From an uncultured Bacteroidota bacterium (lineage in GTDB: Bacteria > Bacteroidota > Bacteroidia > Chitinophagales > Chitinophagaceae), in assembly GCA_903933995.1 (NCBI GenBank), contig CAIZMD010000022.1, forward strand, positions 1-8,067: a stretch of 8,067 bases of DNA, written 5' to 3'. Under the pieces are notes generated by a model, which was not told the origin of the DNA, did no database searches, and saw only the letters and a program-made list of their open reading frames with translations. Both the position numbers and the translations under genes were made by a program. This document shows positions 6,731-8,067 of the stretch, piece by piece (positions within the stretch are counted from its first letter, which is position 1; each line of letters begins with the position of its first letter).

Positions 6731-8067
6731 TTAGAATCCTACGTTTAGACCAAATGAAAGGGTTCTTGGTTGAGGAGATACCGCATTATCTTGTCCTGCT
6801 TGTGAAGCGTTCTCAGGATCTAATCCAGAGTATTTGGTCCAAAGGGCCAAGTTCTGTCCTTGAACAAAGAAACGCATAGACTTCACATAACCATTGGTAT
6901 GATCCATCAAACGCTTGCTATCAATACTATAACTGAATGTTACGTTTTGCAAACGAACAAAGTCACCTGATTCAACAAAGCGTGAAATGGCTAAACCATT
7001 TTGGTTGATATTGTTACTCTGACCTTGCACCAAACGTGGAACGTTTGTTACCTGACCAGGAGTTGTCCAACGCTGTAGAATTTCTACGCCATTGTTGTGG
7101 AAGTTCTGACTTAACAAAGCTTCTTGACGTGTAATATTCATCACTTTGTTTCCACCAGAATAACGGATTAAAAATTCCAATCCAAATTGCTTGTAACGGA
7201 AGCTATTAGAGATACCACCAAAGAAAGTAGGTAAGCTCAATCCTAAATTGCGTCTATCGGCCAAGCCCAAAGATGTTTGGGTACCCAAGGTTGGATCATT
7301 CTTGCTATTAGCAAAATAATAAGCGCCATTGGCAATATTGTGCTGAACCAATTGATCCGTATTATTTAAGTACATGGGATTACCGTTAGCTGTATTAACA
7401 CCAGCATATCTATATCCATAGAGATAGTTCAAAGACTGTCCTACTTCAATGTTATTGTATGAACCAGGAATGGTTAACACAGGTGTACCACCAATGGTAT
7501 ACAATGACTTGATTTTATTCTCTACGTTGGTATAGTTAACACTTAGATTCCAGTTGAAATCCTTGCTACGGATAATGTCTCCACCAATGGTCAACTCAAT
7601 ACCCCTGTTTTCTGCAGTACCAATATTCTGAGAAATACTGTTACCTGGGATACCAGCAGTTGGAGGTGTTGGAACTCCCAATACTAGGTTATCAATATCA
7701 TTTAAGAACCAATCAAATCCAACATTGAATCTGCCATTCAAAATAGACATTTCAAGACCTAGGTCAAATTTCTTAGAAGTCTCCCATTGCAATGAACGGT
7801 TACCAATTAAGTTTGGTGCCAAACCACTGATATTACCATAGTTAGCAGCTGAGAAAGTACTTAAGTAAGGGAAACCACCCAATGGATTACCCACCACGGC
7901 GTAAGAACCTTTTAGTTTAACATCGCTCAGCCATTTGTTTAATCCTGCATTATTTGACCAGAATTTTTCTTCAGAAATTCTCCAACCTGCAGAGAAGCCT
8001 GGGAAGATACCAAATCTAGATTCTGGAGCTAATGAGCTTAAACCATCTCTACGTACAGATGCTTGTA
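6731..8067 (-). CDS. SusC/RagA-family TonB-linked outer membrane transporter, C-terminal part (cut by right window edge)
   Basis: This is the last 444 residues of a TonB-dependent importer whose signal peptide, plug and early barrel lie beyond the right edge. The frame is open to base 8067. Its first visible residues include VRRDGLSS, then ESRFGIFPGFSAGWRISEEK and later LKGSYAVVGNP, the classic mid-barrel signature of SusC proteins. Later family features are RGIELTIGGDII, the repeated-type segment RWTTPGQVTNVPRL, FVRLQNVTFSY, and the ending LSFGLNVGF with a terminal Phe. A GTG at 7897 could be misread as a start, but it lies inside SYAVVGNP, so the true start is outside the window. It is a divergent relative of the complete SusC-like protein at 811-3867. 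It should work with the SusD-like protein encoded 35 bp downstream. Confidence 0.95.
   Translation of the reverse strand, partial: QASVRRDGLSSLAPESRFGIFPGFSAGWRISEEKFWSNNAGLNKWLSDVKLKGSYAVVGNPLGGFPYLSTFSAANYGNISGLAPNLIGNRSLQWETSKKFDLGLEMSILNGRFNVGFDWFLNDIDNLVLGVPTPPTAGIPGNSISQNIGTAENRGIELTIGGDIIRSKDFNWNLSVNYTNVENKIKSLYTIGGTPVLTIPGSYNNIEVGQSLNYLYGYRYAGVNTANGNPMYLNNTDQLVQHNIANGAYYFANSKNDPTLGTQTSLGLADRRNLGLSLPTFFGGISNSFRYKQFGLEFLIRYSGGNKVMNITRQEALLSQNFHNNGVEILQRWTTPGQVTNVPRLVQGQSNNINQNGLAISRFVESGDFVRLQNVTFSYSIDSKRLMDHTNGYVKSMRFFVQGQNLALWTKYSGLDPENASQAGQDNAVSPQPRTLSFGLNVGF

Noticed and set aside
6731..7897. A 388-residue protein starting at a GTG at 7897.
   Set aside because: The frame continues without a stop to the right edge and encodes SusC mid-barrel motifs before this point; the GTG is an internal Val codon in SYAVVGNP.

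Overview
The window looks like the chromosome of a Bacteroidota bacterium, most probably in or near Chitinophagaceae. The evidence is two SusC/SusD-type outer-membrane uptake pairs, Cys-Lys/Glu lipoprotein starts, A-rich translation leaders without Shine-Dalgarno sites, and an AT-rich intergenic region. The family-level placement is an inference from the style of the proteins. All supported genes lie on the minus strand, so the window is best read from right to left.

Upstream cassette (right side). A SusC-like TonB-dependent transporter enters from the right edge; only its C-terminal 444 residues are present (6731 to beyond 8067). A 35-bp gap leads to a complete SusD-like lipoprotein (5073-6695). 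An 18-bp gap then leads to a small lipoprotein of the DUF4397 type with two internal repeats (4263-5054). A strong intrinsic terminator (4207-4243) follows 19 bp after the last stop codon. The three genes therefore look like one operon for a surface binding and import complex.

Intergenic region (3868-4262, 395 bp). It holds the terminator, a possible Bacteroidota-type promoter, a tandem 10-bp repeat, a small palindrome and an A/T-tract-rich leader in front of the next transporter. No gene is visible in it on either strand.

Downstream cassette (left side). A complete 1018-residue SusC-like transporter (811-3867) is followed after 25 bp by the first 261 residues of a second SusD-like lipoprotein, which runs off the left edge (785 down to 1). 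The transporter has a signal peptide, a carboxypeptidase-regulatory-like domain, a TonB-box-like segment, a plug and a barrel, but no STN domain.

How they work together. In each cassette the SusD-like lipoprotein would lie over the extracellular mouth of the SusC-like barrel and deliver substrate for TonB-powered import. The DUF4397 lipoprotein may be an accessory surface protein of the first cassette. No glycoside hydrolase, peptidase, sulfatase or regulator is in the window, so the substrates cannot be named. I see no clearly new system. The points most worth checking are the DUF4397 accessory protein and the unusual leader of the complete susC-like gene.
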